Source: Trueperaceae bacterium
GTDB lineage: Bacteria > Deinococcota > Deinococci > Deinococcales > Trueperaceae
Length of the DNA: 41,757 nt
Direction of reading: 5' to 3'
Assembly (NCBI GenBank): GCA_011390675.1
Contig: JAABRX010000006.1
Location: forward strand, 1 to 41,757
The notes beneath the pieces were generated by a model. It did not search any database and had not been told where the DNA came from. It saw nothing but the letters and a program-made list of their open reading frames with translations. The position numbers and the translations under genes are program-made. Of the stretch, positions 1 through 10,692 are shown piece after piece. Numbering within the stretch: the stretch's first letter is position 1; every line of letters starts with the position of its first letter.

Positions 1-1
1 G

Positions 2-928
2 CTCTACCCCTGGGCCGACGCCGCCTACGTCGAGAGCCAACCGCTCGTGGCCTGGAAGGCGGGCTACCTCAACACGACCTGGTACGTGATCCGTGCGGCG
101 ATCTACTTCGGGCTCTGGATGCTCGCGGCGTGGGTCTACCTGCGCGGCGCACGCCAGCAGGACGAAGCCACGATCAGTGAGGCCGGCCCCATCGGCTACC
201 GACTCAAGAGCCAGGCAGCGCTCTGGTTCGTCTTGCACGTGCTCGCGATGACCGTGGCGACGACCGACTGGACCATGTCGCTCAGCCCGCTGTGGTGGTC
301 GGGGATCTACGGCACCGTCTTCATGATCGGTCAAGCGATCACCGCCATGTCGCTCACCATCCTCGTGATGGTCTGGGCTGCCGACCGCAGCGCGCGCATC
401 GACGGCCTGCTCACCGAGAAGCGCCTGCAAGACCTCGGCAACTTCCTGATGGCCTTCACCATGTTCTGGGCGTACGTCAACGCCAGCCAGCTGATCATCC
501 AGTGGTACAACAACGTCGCCGAGACCGCCCCCTTCTACGAGCTGCGGCTCTACGAGCAACCCTGGGAGGGCATGGGCGTCTACCTGCTCGTGGCCGGCTT
601 CGCGATCCCGTTCCTGGTGCTCTTCTCGCGCTGGGTGAAGCGCAAGCGCGGCGCGCTCGCCTTCATGGCCGGATGGGCGCTCCTCAACCAAGCGCTCCAC
701 CTCTACTGGTACGTGGCGCCGGAGGTCGGGCGCGCGGGCCTGCCCGGCGTCACCGACGTCGCGATCCTCGTCGGCCTCGGCGGGGTCTGGTTCGCCGCCT
801 TCTTCCGCTCGCTCGGCTCGCGCAGCGCCGTGCCCGAGCGCGATCCGCGCCTGCTCGCGGCCGAACACGGCCTGCCCCACGCCGTCGACGGCGGCAGCGT
901 CGCCCCGGAGGTCCGCCATGCCGGCTGA
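2..928 (+). CDS. actF: Alternative complex III subunit ActF (quinol:cytochrome c oxidoreductase), 5' truncated
   Basis: This is the C-terminal 308 codons of an integral membrane protein whose 5' end lies outside the window; the reading frame is open from base 2. It resembles ActF, a quinone-side membrane subunit of alternative complex III, which passes electrons from quinol to cytochrome c or an oxidase. Visible signs are the DWTMSL motif followed by a WWSGIYG stretch, about six hydrophobic helices, the LGNFLMAFTMFWAYV helix with SQLIIQWY after it, and a helix-turn rich in Lys/Arg (RWVKRKRG). ATG and GTG codons inside the frame are not taken as starts because family conservation continues upstream to the window edge. 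It overlaps the following cytochrome c gene by 11 bp, which implies an operon. The family call is from recognised motifs, not a search. Confidence 0.82.
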   Translation, partial: LYPWADAAYVESQPLVAWKAGYLNTTWYVIRAAIYFGLWMLAAWVYLRGARQQDEATISEAGPIGYRLKSQAALWFVLHVLAMTVATTDWTMSLSPLWWSGIYGTVFMIGQAITAMSLTILVMVWAADRSARIDGLLTEKRLQDLGNFLMAFTMFWAYVNASQLIIQWYNNVAETAPFYELRLYEQPWEGMGVYLLVAGFAIPFLVLFSRWVKRKRGALAFMAGWALLNQALHLYWYVAPEVGRAGLPGVTDVAILVGLGGVWFAAFFRSLGSRSAVPERDPRLLAAEHGLPHAVDGGSVAPEVRHAG

Positions 929-1751
929 CGACCCGACCCGCCGGTACGTGGTCTCCGCGGCGCAGGTGCGCCTCGGGTACGCGCTGGGCGGCATCGGCGC
1001 GGTCTCCTTGATCGTCGCGGTGCTGATCCTCGCCACCGCCCGGCCGCAGGGGGCGTACGTGACCGTGGACGCCACCCAACACGAGGCGGCGCTCGACCGC
1101 GCCGACGCCGAGCTCCGCGGCTTCGACGTGCGCGACGACGGCAGCGCGCGCATCGACATCGAGCACGCGATGCGGCTCGTGGCCGAGCGCGGCACGTCGG
1201 CGGTCAACGGTGGTGCGGCGGCGACCACCGCAGCGGCCTCCGACGCGACCACGGACGCCGCAGCCACGACCGATGGAGCCACCGACGACGCGACCACCGC
1301 GGACGCGACCTCGGACGCGACCTCGGCCGACGCCTCGGCGGCCGCGCCGCCCGCGGCCGATGGCGCGGCGCTGTATGCCCAGCACTGCGTGGCGTGCCAC
1401 CAGGCCAACGGCCAGGGGCTGCCCGGCGCCTTCCCGCCGATCGCGAACCACATCGGCGACCTCGTCGCGGCCGACCGCACCTATCCGGTGCAGCTCCTGC
1501 TGTACGGAATGGCCGGTCCGATCACGGTCGACGGCACGACGTACAACGGGCTCATGCCCGCGTTCGCCGCCAGCATGAACGACGCCGAGATCGCCGCCCT
1601 GCTCGAACACGTGCTGGACGCCTGGGGCGATCGCGCCGTCGTGGGCGACGGCCACGAGCCCTATACCGCCGAAGACGTGGCCGCGGAGCGCGCGGAGTCC
1701 CTCACCAACGCTCAGGTCCACGAACGACGGATGGCGCTCACGCTCCCCTGA
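918..1751 (+). CDS. Membrane-anchored monoheme cytochrome c of the ACIII operon
   Basis: A 277-aa protein with one N-terminal membrane helix (about residues 17-40), a periplasmic segment, a low-complexity Ala/Thr/Asp linker (about 97-150) and a C-terminal class I cytochrome c domain. The heme-binding motif is CVACH at 157-161. M213 in a LMPAF context is the likely axial ligand, and M198 is an alternative. It probably carries electrons out of alternative complex III towards a terminal oxidase or a soluble carrier. The ATG at 918 is preceded by GGAGG (907-911) and lies inside the end of actF, so the two are translationally coupled. It could be the ActE subunit or an added electron-exit cytochrome; gene order alone does not decide. 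It is the last gene of its operon, followed by a GC-rich hairpin. Confidence 0.85.
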   Translation: MPADDPTRRYVVSAAQVRLGYALGGIGAVSLIVAVLILATARPQGAYVTVDATQHEAALDRADAELRGFDVRDDGSARIDIEHAMRLVAERGTSAVNGGAAATTAAASDATTDAAATTDGATDDATTADATSDATSADASAAAPPAADGAALYAQHCVACHQANGQGLPGAFPPIANHIGDLVAADRTYPVQLLLYGMAGPITVDGTTYNGLMPAFAASMNDAEIAALLEHVLDAWGDRAVVGDGHEPYTAEDVAAERAESLTNAQVHERRMALTLP

Positions 1752-1781
1752 GCTACCGCTGACCTGCACGCCAGCTCCGAC

Positions 1782-1812
1782 CGCCGGCGGCCCCGATCCG
1801 GGGCCGCCGGCG
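1782..1812 (+). terminator. GC-rich hairpin after the ACIII operon
   Basis: A perfect 13-bp inverted repeat (1782-1794 and 1800-1812) with a 5-nt loop lies 30 nt after the cytochrome c stop codon. No T-run follows, so it may act as a weak or factor-assisted terminator, or as a 3' stabilising hairpin. Confidence 0.6.
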
Positions 1813-1881
1813 TCGTCGTGGCCCTCGCCTCGCGGCGGAGCAGCGGGTGCCGACGCACGGCCGTTCTCGAAGGGCCCGCGG

Positions 1882-1887
1882 TACGCT
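1882..1887 (+). promoter_or_regulatory. -10-like element for the pullulanase gene
   Basis: TACGCT fits the TANNNT -10 pattern used elsewhere in this window, but here it lies 87 nt upstream of the start codon, giving an ordinary leader that contains AGGAGG (1964-1969). No clear -35 is visible. Confidence 0.4.
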
Positions 1888-1974
1888 GAAGCCGGTCCCC
1901 ACCGCCCACCGCGCCCCGTCCGCGCACCGCGCCGGACGCCGCGACGCGGGCCGGGCCGTGCCCAGGAGGCGCCC

Positions 1975-4900
1975 ATGACGCACCGCCCCCCTCCACCCCC
2001 GCCGCATCGCGGTCGGCTCCGCCGCGCCGTCCGCCTCGGTGCGGTCGCGCTCGTCCTGCTCGCGGTCGCGACCGCCGCCGCTCAAGGCGACGGTGCGCCT
2101 CCGCTGCCCGACGACGCTGCACGCGTGCACTATCAACGCCCCGACGGCGACTACGCCGGTTGGGTGCTGCACGTATGGGAGGACACCACCGAGTCCGTCA
2201 CGTGGACGGCCGGGCTGCCGGTTACCGGGCAGGATGCGTACGGCGCGTACTGGGACGTCGGCCTCGCCGACGGCGCGGCGCGCGTGGGCTTCATCGTCCA
2301 CAAGGGCGACGAGAAGGACCCGGGTCCCGACCAGTTCCTCGTTCTGGCCACCCACGGCCGCGAGATCTGGTTGGTGTCCGGCAGCGATCGCATCTACACG
2401 GCGCCCCCCCTCGCGCCCCCGGCCGACGGCGTCGCGCGCATCCACTACGCCCGCCCCGACGGGGCGTACGACGGCTGGACGCTGCACGTCTGGGAGGACA
2501 CGGTCGAGACGGTGACCTGGACCGACGGACTCCCCATCACCGGCTTCGACGACTTCGGTGCGTACTGGGACGTGCGGCTCGCGGAGGGCGCCGCCCAACT
2601 CGGCTTCATCGTCCACAAAGGCGACGAGAAGGACCCGGGGCCCGACCAGTTCCTCGATCTGGAGACGCTGGGCAACGAGGCCTGGATCGTCTCGGGCAAC
2701 GCGACCGTGTTCGGCGCGCGCCCCGACCTGCGCACCGCCGGAGGCGGCGACCTGCGCGCCCGGCGCGCGCACTGGGTGGCGCGCGACCTGATCCTGTGGG
2801 ACGTGGGGGTGCCGCTCGCCGGCGCGACCTACCGCCTCCACCACGCCGAGAGCGGCGGCCTCGCGCTCGAAGACGGTGCGGTCGCCGGTGGCGCGGCGGT
2901 CGGCCTGACGCTCGAGCCCGACGGCCCGACGGCCGACGCGCTCGCGCGCTTCCCCCACCTCGCCGGCATGACGGCGCTGCGCGTACCGGACGACGCCCTC
3001 GCGTCGGTCCGGACGCTGCTCCGCGGTCAGGTGGCGGTGTCGATGAGCGACGCCGACGACGCCGTGCTCGACGCGACCGGCCTGCAGATCGCCGGCGTGC
3101 TCGACGACCTGTTCGCCACCGACGCGCCGCTGGGCGTGCGCTGGGACGCAGGCACCCCCACCGTGTCGGTCTGGGCGCCCACCGCGAACGTCGTTCGCTT
3201 CGTGCGGTTCGACGGCGACGAAGAGGAGTCCCGGTCGATGCGCCTCGACCCCGAGACCGGCGTGTGGTCGATCGTGGGCGAACCCGACTGGCGCGGCCAG
3301 GACTACCTGTTCGAGGTCGAGGTCTACGCGCCCACCACCGATCGCATCGAGACCAACCGCGTCACCGACCCGTACAGCCTCTCGCTGCGCGCGAACTCCG
3401 CGCGCTCGCAGCTCGTCGACTTGGGCGACCCTGCGCTCATGCCCGACGGCTGGTCCACGTGGGTCAAGCCGGCGTTCTCGGACCCGGTGGACGCGGTCGT
3501 GTACGAGCTGCACGTGCGCGACTTCAGCGCCACCGACGCGACGGTGCCCACCGAGCTGCGCGGCAGCTACGCCGCCTTCGGGCTCGAGGACACCGCTGGC
3601 GTGGCGCACCTGACGGCGCTCGCCGACGCGGGCGTCACCCACCTGCACCTGCTCCCGACCTTCGACCTCGCCACCATCGACGAGGACCGGAGCACCTGGG
3701 TGGAACCCGACCTGGGACCCGACGGCCGCCCCACGTCCGCGGTCGCCGCGCAACAGGCGGTGGAAGCGGTGCGCGATCGCGACGGCTTCAACTGGGGCTA
3801 CGACCCCTGGCACTACCTGGTCCCCGAGGGGAGCTACGCGCTCGAACCGGACGGCCCGGCGCGGGTGCGCGAGTTCCGTGAGCTCGTGATGGCGCTCGAC
3901 GACATGGGGCTGCGGGTCGTCGTCGACGTGGTGTTCAACCACACCAACGCGGCGGGTCAGGGCGCCAAGTCGGTGCTCGACCGCATCGTCCCCGGGTATT
4001 ACCACCGCCTCGACGAGGTCGGCAACGTCACCAACAGCACGTGCTGCTCGAACACCGCCACCGAGCACGCGATGATGGAGCGCCTGATGCTCGACGCGGT
4101 CGCGCTCTGGGCGCGCGCGTACAAGGTCGACGGCTACCGCTTCGATCTCATGGGCCACCACATGGTCGCCAACATGCAGAACGTGCGCGCGGTCCTGGAC
4201 GCGCTCACCGCCGAAGCCGACGGCACCCACGGAGCGTCGCTGCTGCTCTACGGCGAGGGTTGGGACTTCGGCGAGGTCGCCCAGAACGCGCGCGGCGTCA
4301 ACGCCACCCAGCTGAACCTCGCCGGCAGCGGCATCGGCACCTTCAGCGACCGGTTGCGCGACGCGGTGCGCGGCGGCGGCCCCTTCGACTCGGGCGAGGC
4401 GCTCGTGCGCACCCAAGGGTTCGCGACCGGCCTCGGCACGCTGCCGAACGCGGTCACGGCGCGCCTCGACCCCGAGGCGCAGGCCGACGCGGCCCGCCGC
4501 GCGGCCGACCTGGTGCGCGTCGGTCTGGCCGGCAACCTCGCGGCCGTGACCTTCGTCGGCGCCGACGGCGCGCTGGTGCGCGGCGACGAGGTCGACTACA
4601 ACGGGCAGCCGGCCGGCTACGCTCGCGTCCCGCAGGACCACGTGGTCTACGTGTCCAAACACGACAACCAGACGCTCTGGGACATCGCCGCGTACAAGCT
4701 GCCCCAAGACCTGTCGACCGATGCCCGGGTGCGCGCCCACGTCGTCGCGCTCTCCACCGTCCTGTACGCCCAGGGGATGCCCTTCCTGCACGCCGGGAGC
4801 GACCTGCTGCGCTCGAAGAGCCTCGATCGGAACAGCTACGACTCCGGCGACGCCTTCAACAGGGTCGACTGGACCGGCGCCACCACGACCATGGGGCTCG

Positions 4901-5397
4901 GCCTGCCGCTCGCGGCCGACAACCGCGAGTCGTGGGGCGTCATGCGCGATCGGCTCGAGAACCCGCTGCTGCAGCCCGGCGCCGACGATGCGGCCTTCGC
5001 CACCGCGGCGGTGCAAGACATGCTCCGGGTCCGCACCGCCACCCCGCTCTTCCGGCTGCGCAGCGCCGAGGACGTGCTCGCCCGGATCGCCTTCCACCAC
5101 ACCGGCGTCGACGCGACGCCGGGCGTGATCGTGCTCGAGTTGCGCGACGACCTGGACGGCTTCGCCGATCTGGACCCCACGGCCGACCGCGTGGTCGTGG
5201 TGTTCAACGCCTCGCCCGAGCGGGTCAACCTGACCATCCCCGACGCGGCCGGGCGCACCTGGCGCGTCCACGAGGCGCTGCGCGACGGCGCCGACGCCGA
5301 GGTCCTGCGGGGCGCCACCATCTACGCCGGCTCGGGGCGGGCCACGGTACCGGCATGGACCACGGCCGTGTTCGTCGCGCCGACGGCGCTGCGGTGA
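1975..5397 (+). CDS. pulA: Secreted type I pullulanase with two CBM41 modules
   Basis: An 1140-aa secreted glycoside hydrolase (GH13) expected to cleave alpha-1,6 branches of pullulan, starch or glycogen. A basic and hydrophobic signal peptide covers about residues 1-36. Two tandem pullulanase-associated CBM41 starch-binding modules follow (about 49-143 and 154-246), then an N2-like region, a CBM48 (about 380-480) and the catalytic barrel. The pullulanase signature NWGYDP is near residue 606. Likely catalytic residues are D724 (nucleophile, in YRFDLMG), E761 (acid/base, in YGEGWDF) and D897 (in KHDNQTLWD). AGGAGG sits 5 nt before the ATG. The two CBM41 copies share a near-identical core at protein and DNA level, pointing to recent duplication. 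The stop overlaps the GTG of the next gene. Confidence 0.95.
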   Translation: MTHRPPPPPPHRGRLRRAVRLGAVALVLLAVATAAAQGDGAPPLPDDAARVHYQRPDGDYAGWVLHVWEDTTESVTWTAGLPVTGQDAYGAYWDVGLADGAARVGFIVHKGDEKDPGPDQFLVLATHGREIWLVSGSDRIYTAPPLAPPADGVARIHYARPDGAYDGWTLHVWEDTVETVTWTDGLPITGFDDFGAYWDVRLAEGAAQLGFIVHKGDEKDPGPDQFLDLETLGNEAWIVSGNATVFGARPDLRTAGGGDLRARRAHWVARDLILWDVGVPLAGATYRLHHAESGGLALEDGAVAGGAAVGLTLEPDGPTADALARFPHLAGMTALRVPDDALASVRTLLRGQVAVSMSDADDAVLDATGLQIAGVLDDLFATDAPLGVRWDAGTPTVSVWAPTANVVRFVRFDGDEEESRSMRLDPETGVWSIVGEPDWRGQDYLFEVEVYAPTTDRIETNRVTDPYSLSLRANSARSQLVDLGDPALMPDGWSTWVKPAFSDPVDAVVYELHVRDFSATDATVPTELRGSYAAFGLEDTAGVAHLTALADAGVTHLHLLPTFDLATIDEDRSTWVEPDLGPDGRPTSAVAAQQAVEAVRDRDGFNWGYDPWHYLVPEGSYALEPDGPARVREFRELVMALDDMGLRVVVDVVFNHTNAAGQGAKSVLDRIVPGYYHRLDEVGNVTNSTCCSNTATEHAMMERLMLDAVALWARAYKVDGYRFDLMGHHMVANMQNVRAVLDALTAEADGTHGASLLLYGEGWDFGEVAQNARGVNATQLNLAGSGIGTFSDRLRDAVRGGGPFDSGEALVRTQGFATGLGTLPNAVTARLDPEAQADAARRAADLVRVGLAGNLAAVTFVGADGALVRGDEVDYNGQPAGYARVPQDHVVYVSKHDNQTLWDIAAYKLPQDLSTDARVRAHVVALSTVLYAQGMPFLHAGSDLLRSKSLDRNSYDSGDAFNRVDWTGATTTMGLGLPLAADNRESWGVMRDRLENPLLQPGADDAAFATAAVQDMLRVRTATPLFRLRSAEDVLARIAFHHTGVDATPGVIVLELRDDLDGFADLDPTADRVVVVFNASPERVNLTIPDAAGRTWRVHEALRDGADAEVLRGATIYAGSGRATVPAWTTAVFVAPTALR

Positions 5398-6350
5398 CCG
5401 ACCCACCGGGGCGCGAACGGGTGTTCGTGACCCGCTCGCTCCCCGACGCTTGGTTGGCCCCGCTGCGGGACGCGGGCCTGGAGGTCGAGGCGGCCGCGAG
5501 CGACGCCGCGATGCCGGGCCCCGAGCTCCGCGCCCGGGCCGCGGGGGCGTCGGCGCTGCTGGTGCAGCTCGACGACCACGTCGACGCCGACGTGCTGGAC
5601 GCCGCCGGCCCGGCGTTGCGGGTGGTGGCCACCTTCTCGGTCGGCACCGACCACCTCGACCTCGAGGCCTGCCGCGCCCGCGGGGTGGCGGTCGTGCACA
5701 CCCCCGACGTCCTCACCGACGCCACCGCCGACCAAGCCTGGGCGCTGTTGCTGGCGGTGGCGCGGCGCCTGCGCGAAGGCCGCGCGTTGATCGCCGGCGG
5801 CGACTGGGACGGTTGGTCGCCCACGCGCCTCCTGGGCACCGATCTGGGCGGCCGGACCCTCGCGATCGTCGGCCTGGGCCGCATCGGGACGGCGGTGGCC
5901 GCGCGCGCCCGGGCGTTCGGCATGGAGGTCGCCTACCACGGCCCCCGCCCGCATCCGGAGCGGGCCGAGCCGCTCGCGGCCCGCTTCGAGCCCGACCTCG
6001 ACGCCCTGCTCGAGGCCGCCGACGTGGTCTCGCTGCACGCCCCCCTGACGGCGGCCACCCACCACCTGCTCGATGCGCGCCGGCTGGCGCTGTTGCCGCC
6101 GCACGCGATCGTCGTCAACGTCGGGCGCGGCGCGCTCGTCGACGAGCGGGCGCTCGTCGCGGCGCTGACCGCGGGTCGCCTCGGCGGTGCGGCGCTCGAC
6201 GTGTTCGAGGACGAGCCACGCGTGCCCGCCGAGCTGCTCGGGCTCGCGAACGTCGAGGTGGCGCCCCATCAGGGCTCGGCGACCACGGGCACGCGGGCCG
6301 CCATGGCGGCGCTGTGCACGCGCGGGATCCTGGAGGCGCTCGGCCGCTAG
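5394..6350 (+). CDS. D-isomer-specific 2-hydroxyacid dehydrogenase (glyoxylate/hydroxypyruvate reductase-like)
   Basis: A 318-aa NAD(P)-dependent dehydrogenase that interconverts 2-keto acids and D-2-hydroxy acids. The Rossmann motif GLGRIG starts at residue 160. The catalytic triad expected for the family is present: R245 (NVGRG), E274 (FEDEP) and H292 (APHQGS). The GTG start at 5394 overlaps the pullulanase stop codon (GTGA), so translation is coupled and the gene has no promoter of its own that I can see. The exact substrate cannot be read from sequence; glyoxylate, hydroxypyruvate or phosphoglycerate-like acids are possible. The length matches stand-alone glyoxylate reductases rather than 3-phosphoglycerate dehydrogenases carrying ACT domains. 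Confidence 0.9.
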   Translation: MTDPPGRERVFVTRSLPDAWLAPLRDAGLEVEAAASDAAMPGPELRARAAGASALLVQLDDHVDADVLDAAGPALRVVATFSVGTDHLDLEACRARGVAVVHTPDVLTDATADQAWALLLAVARRLREGRALIAGGDWDGWSPTRLLGTDLGGRTLAIVGLGRIGTAVAARARAFGMEVAYHGPRPHPERAEPLAARFEPDLDALLEAADVVSLHAPLTAATHHLLDARRLALLPPHAIVVNVGRGALVDERALVAALTAGRLGGAALDVFEDEPRVPAELLGLANVEVAPHQGSATTGTRAAMAALCTRGILEALGR

Positions 6351-6379
6351 GGCGCGCGGACGCCGCGACCCCGCATGAA

Positions 6380-6409
6380 GGCGCGCCGGCCCCCTCGGAC
6401 CGGCGCGCC
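6380..6409. terminator. Bidirectional hairpin between convergent genes
   Basis: A perfect 10-bp inverted repeat (6380-6389 and 6400-6409, GGCGCGCCGG type) with a 10-nt loop lies between the ends of the plus-strand dehydrogenase and minus-strand gyrB. It could terminate both. No T-tract is seen on either side. Confidence 0.6.
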
Positions 6410-6428
6410 GTCCGTCTCGAGCGTTCGG

Positions 6429-8594
<2,166 letters not shown>

Positions 8595-9875
8595 TCAGCC
8601 GCGAACTTGTCCGTCCCCCTCGACGAGGTGCTTGCTCGTGACGAGCGCGGCCAGCCCCATGGGGCCGCGGGCGTGCAGTTTCTGCGTGCTGATGCCGATC
8701 TCGGCGCCGAACCCGAACTCGAAGCCGTCGGTGAAGCGGGTGCTCGCGTTGACGTAGACCACCGCCGCGTCGACCTCGGCCTGGAAGCGCCGACCGACGT
8801 CGCGCGAGCGGGTCACGATCGCCTCCGAGTGCTGGCTCCCGTACGTGCGGATGTGCTCGAGCGCGCCGTCCACGTCGTCGACGACGCGCACGGCGAGCTC
8901 GGGGCCGAGGTACTCGGTCGCCCAGTCGGCCTCGGTCGCGGCCACCACGGGCACGCCCCCGGCGAGCGCCTGCGTCCGCGCGCAGCCGTGCACCGCGACG
9001 CCCGCCTCGTCGAGCGCCGCGAGCGCCCGCGCCACGAATGCCTGCGCCACCCCTTCGTGCACGAGCAGCGTCTCGAGCGCGTTGCACACGCCCGGACGGC
9101 GCAGCTTGCCGTCGAGCAGGATCGCGAGGGCGGCATCGAGGTCGGCGTCGCCGTGGACGTACAGGTGGCAGTTCCCGACCCCGGTCTCGATCACCGGCAC
9201 CTGCGCGGTCTCGACCACGTGGCGGATGAGCCCGGCGCCGCCGCGCGGGATCACCAGGTCGACCTGGCCGCGGGCGCGCAGCAGCTCGGTCACGCGCGCG
9301 CGATCGGGATCGTCGATCAGCACCAGTGCGTCCGCGGGCGCACCCGCGGCCGCGAGCGCATCGCGCATGGTGGCGACGAGCGCGCGGTTCGACCCGAGCG
9401 CGTCGGCGGACCCGCGCATCACCGCGGCCGAGCCGGCCTTGAAGGCCAAGGCGAAGGCGTCGACCGTCACGTTGGGCCGCGACTCGTAGATCATCCCGAT
9501 CACCCCGAAGGGCACGGTCACCTGCCGGACCTCGAGGCCGTTGCCGAGCCGCCAACCGGCGAGCACGCGCCCGAGCGGGTCGGGCAGGTCGGCCACCGCG
9601 CGGACCGCCGCAGCGATGCTGCGCAGGCGCGCCTCGGAGAGCTCCAGCCGGTCGACCAGCGACTCGGGGGTGCCGGCGGCGCGCGCGCGCGCGACGTCGG
9701 CGGCGTTCGCTTCCAGCAGACGCGGGGACGCCTCCTCGAGCGCATCGGCCACCCGCCGCAACGCAGCGTCGCGGTCGAGCGCCGCGAGCGTCCGGCTCGC
9801 ACGGCGCGCGCGCGCGAGCGCGCCGTCGAGGTCGAAGGGGCCGGCGTCCGTGGGGCTGGGGGCAGTGTCGGGCAC
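8595..9875 (-). CDS. proA: Glutamate-5-semialdehyde dehydrogenase (gamma-glutamyl phosphate reductase)
   Basis: A 426-aa NADPH-dependent enzyme of proline synthesis, reducing gamma-glutamyl phosphate to glutamate-5-semialdehyde. It is recognised by VPFGVIGMIYESRPNVT, the catalytic cysteine in RPGVCNALETLL, and the C-terminal block with FTDGFEFGFGAEIGIST. The length matches the usual 410-430 aa. The GTG at 9875 is chosen because a TANNNT hexamer (TATCGT) lies exactly 6 nt upstream, there is no Shine-Dalgarno, and the family N-terminus begins shortly after. No proB is next to it in the window. It is divergent from the short-chain dehydrogenase at 9942. Confidence 0.96.
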   Translation of the reverse strand: MPDTAPSPTDAGPFDLDGALARARRASRTLAALDRDAALRRVADALEEASPRLLEANAADVARARAAGTPESLVDRLELSEARLRSIAAAVRAVADLPDPLGRVLAGWRLGNGLEVRQVTVPFGVIGMIYESRPNVTVDAFALAFKAGSAAVMRGSADALGSNRALVATMRDALAAAGAPADALVLIDDPDRARVTELLRARGQVDLVIPRGGAGLIRHVVETAQVPVIETGVGNCHLYVHGDADLDAALAILLDGKLRRPGVCNALETLLVHEGVAQAFVARALAALDEAGVAVHGCARTQALAGGVPVVAATEADWATEYLGPELAVRVVDDVDGALEHIRTYGSQHSEAIVTRSRDVGRRFQAEVDAAVVYVNASTRFTDGFEFGFGAEIGISTQKLHARGPMGLAALVTSKHLVEGDGQVRG

Positions 9876-9881
9876 GGAGGG

Positions 9882-9887
9882 ACGATA
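9882..9887 (-). promoter_or_regulatory. Leaderless-type -10 for proA
   Basis: TATCGT on the minus strand, 6 nt before the GTG at 9875. It overlaps by 2 bp the opposite-strand TAGCAT (9886-9891) that may serve the divergent gene. Confidence 0.6.
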
Positions 9888-9891
9888 GCAT
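9886..9891 (+). promoter_or_regulatory. -10-like element for the divergent SDR gene
   Basis: TAGCAT on the plus strand, 50 nt upstream of the ATG at 9942, which has its own GGAGG. It overlaps the proA -10, so the two promoters should compete. Confidence 0.4.
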
Positions 9892-9941
9892 GGCGCAGCG
9901 CTCGCTCCGATCGAAGCGCCGTCCTGGACGGAGGTCCCAGC

Positions 9942-10679
9942 ATGACCCAGCCCAGCCCCGACGCCCCCTCGCTCGCCCCCGCGGACCCGGATCGCCCGGC
10001 TCCCGTACTCGTCACCGGGGCGGCCGGCGCGCTCGGCACGGCCGTACGCGCCCGCCTCGCCGCGGCCGGACGACCCACCGCTGCGCTGGTCCGGAGCCCC
10101 GAAGAGGCCGACGCCTTGCGCTCCGCCGGCACGTGGGCGCGCGCGGTCGACCTGCTCGACGAGGCGAGCGTGGCCGACGCCATCGACGACGCGCACCGCG
10201 ATCTGGGTCCGCCCGCGGGCGCGCTGCTCCTGGCGGGCGGCTTCGCCATGGCGCCGGCGGCCGACGCCGACCTGCGGGCGCTGCGCGCCCAGTGGGACGT
10301 CAACGTGGCGACCGCGGCCAGCGTGGTGCGCGCGCTCGTGCCGGTGCTGCGCGTGCACGCCGGCGGCACGCTCGTGGGGGTCGCCGCGGGTCAGGCGCGC
10401 CGGGGGGGCGCCAAGGCGGCGCCGTACGCGTCCGCCAAGGCCGCCCTGGCCGCGTACCTGCGGGCGGTGGACGAGGAGTTGGCGCCCGAGGGCGTGCGCG
10501 CGACCGTCGTCTTCCCGATGGGCACCCTCGACACCGCGGCCAACCGCCGTGCGATGCCGGACGCCGACCCGGCGGGCTGGATCGACCTGGCCGTCCTGGC
10601 GGACGTGCTCGTGCAGGCGATCGAACTGGGGCCGCGGGGTCGATGGCGCGAGGTCGAGGTGCACCCGGACGCGCGGTGA
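9942..10679 (+). CDS. Short-chain dehydrogenase/reductase-like protein with altered active site
   Basis: A 245-aa Rossmann-fold protein of the SDR superfamily. The nucleotide-binding glycine motif is near residues 25-31 (GAAGALG). The catalytic pair is present as Y162 and K166 (YASAK). The position 13 residues before the tyrosine, normally the catalytic serine, is A149. This may mean low activity, a different mechanism or a non-enzymatic binding role. GGAGG (9930-9934) lies 7 nt before the ATG. It is a single-gene unit between divergent proA and the convergent amidohydrolase. The substrate is unknown. Confidence 0.8.
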   Translation: MTQPSPDAPSLAPADPDRPAPVLVTGAAGALGTAVRARLAAAGRPTAALVRSPEEADALRSAGTWARAVDLLDEASVADAIDDAHRDLGPPAGALLLAGGFAMAPAADADLRALRAQWDVNVATAASVVRALVPVLRVHAGGTLVGVAAGQARRGGAKAAPYASAKAALAAYLRAVDEELAPEGVRATVVFPMGTLDTAANRRAMPDADPAGWIDLAVLADVLVQAIELGPRGRWREVEVHPDAR

Positions 10680-10692
10680 GCGGCGCCCGCGG

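Noticed and set aside
1753-5406. 1217-codon open frame on the minus strand across the pullulanase gene
   Set aside because: It is antisense to an unmistakable pullulanase, has Arg/Val/Gly-rich nonsense composition and shows no motifs; long open shadows are normal at this GC content.
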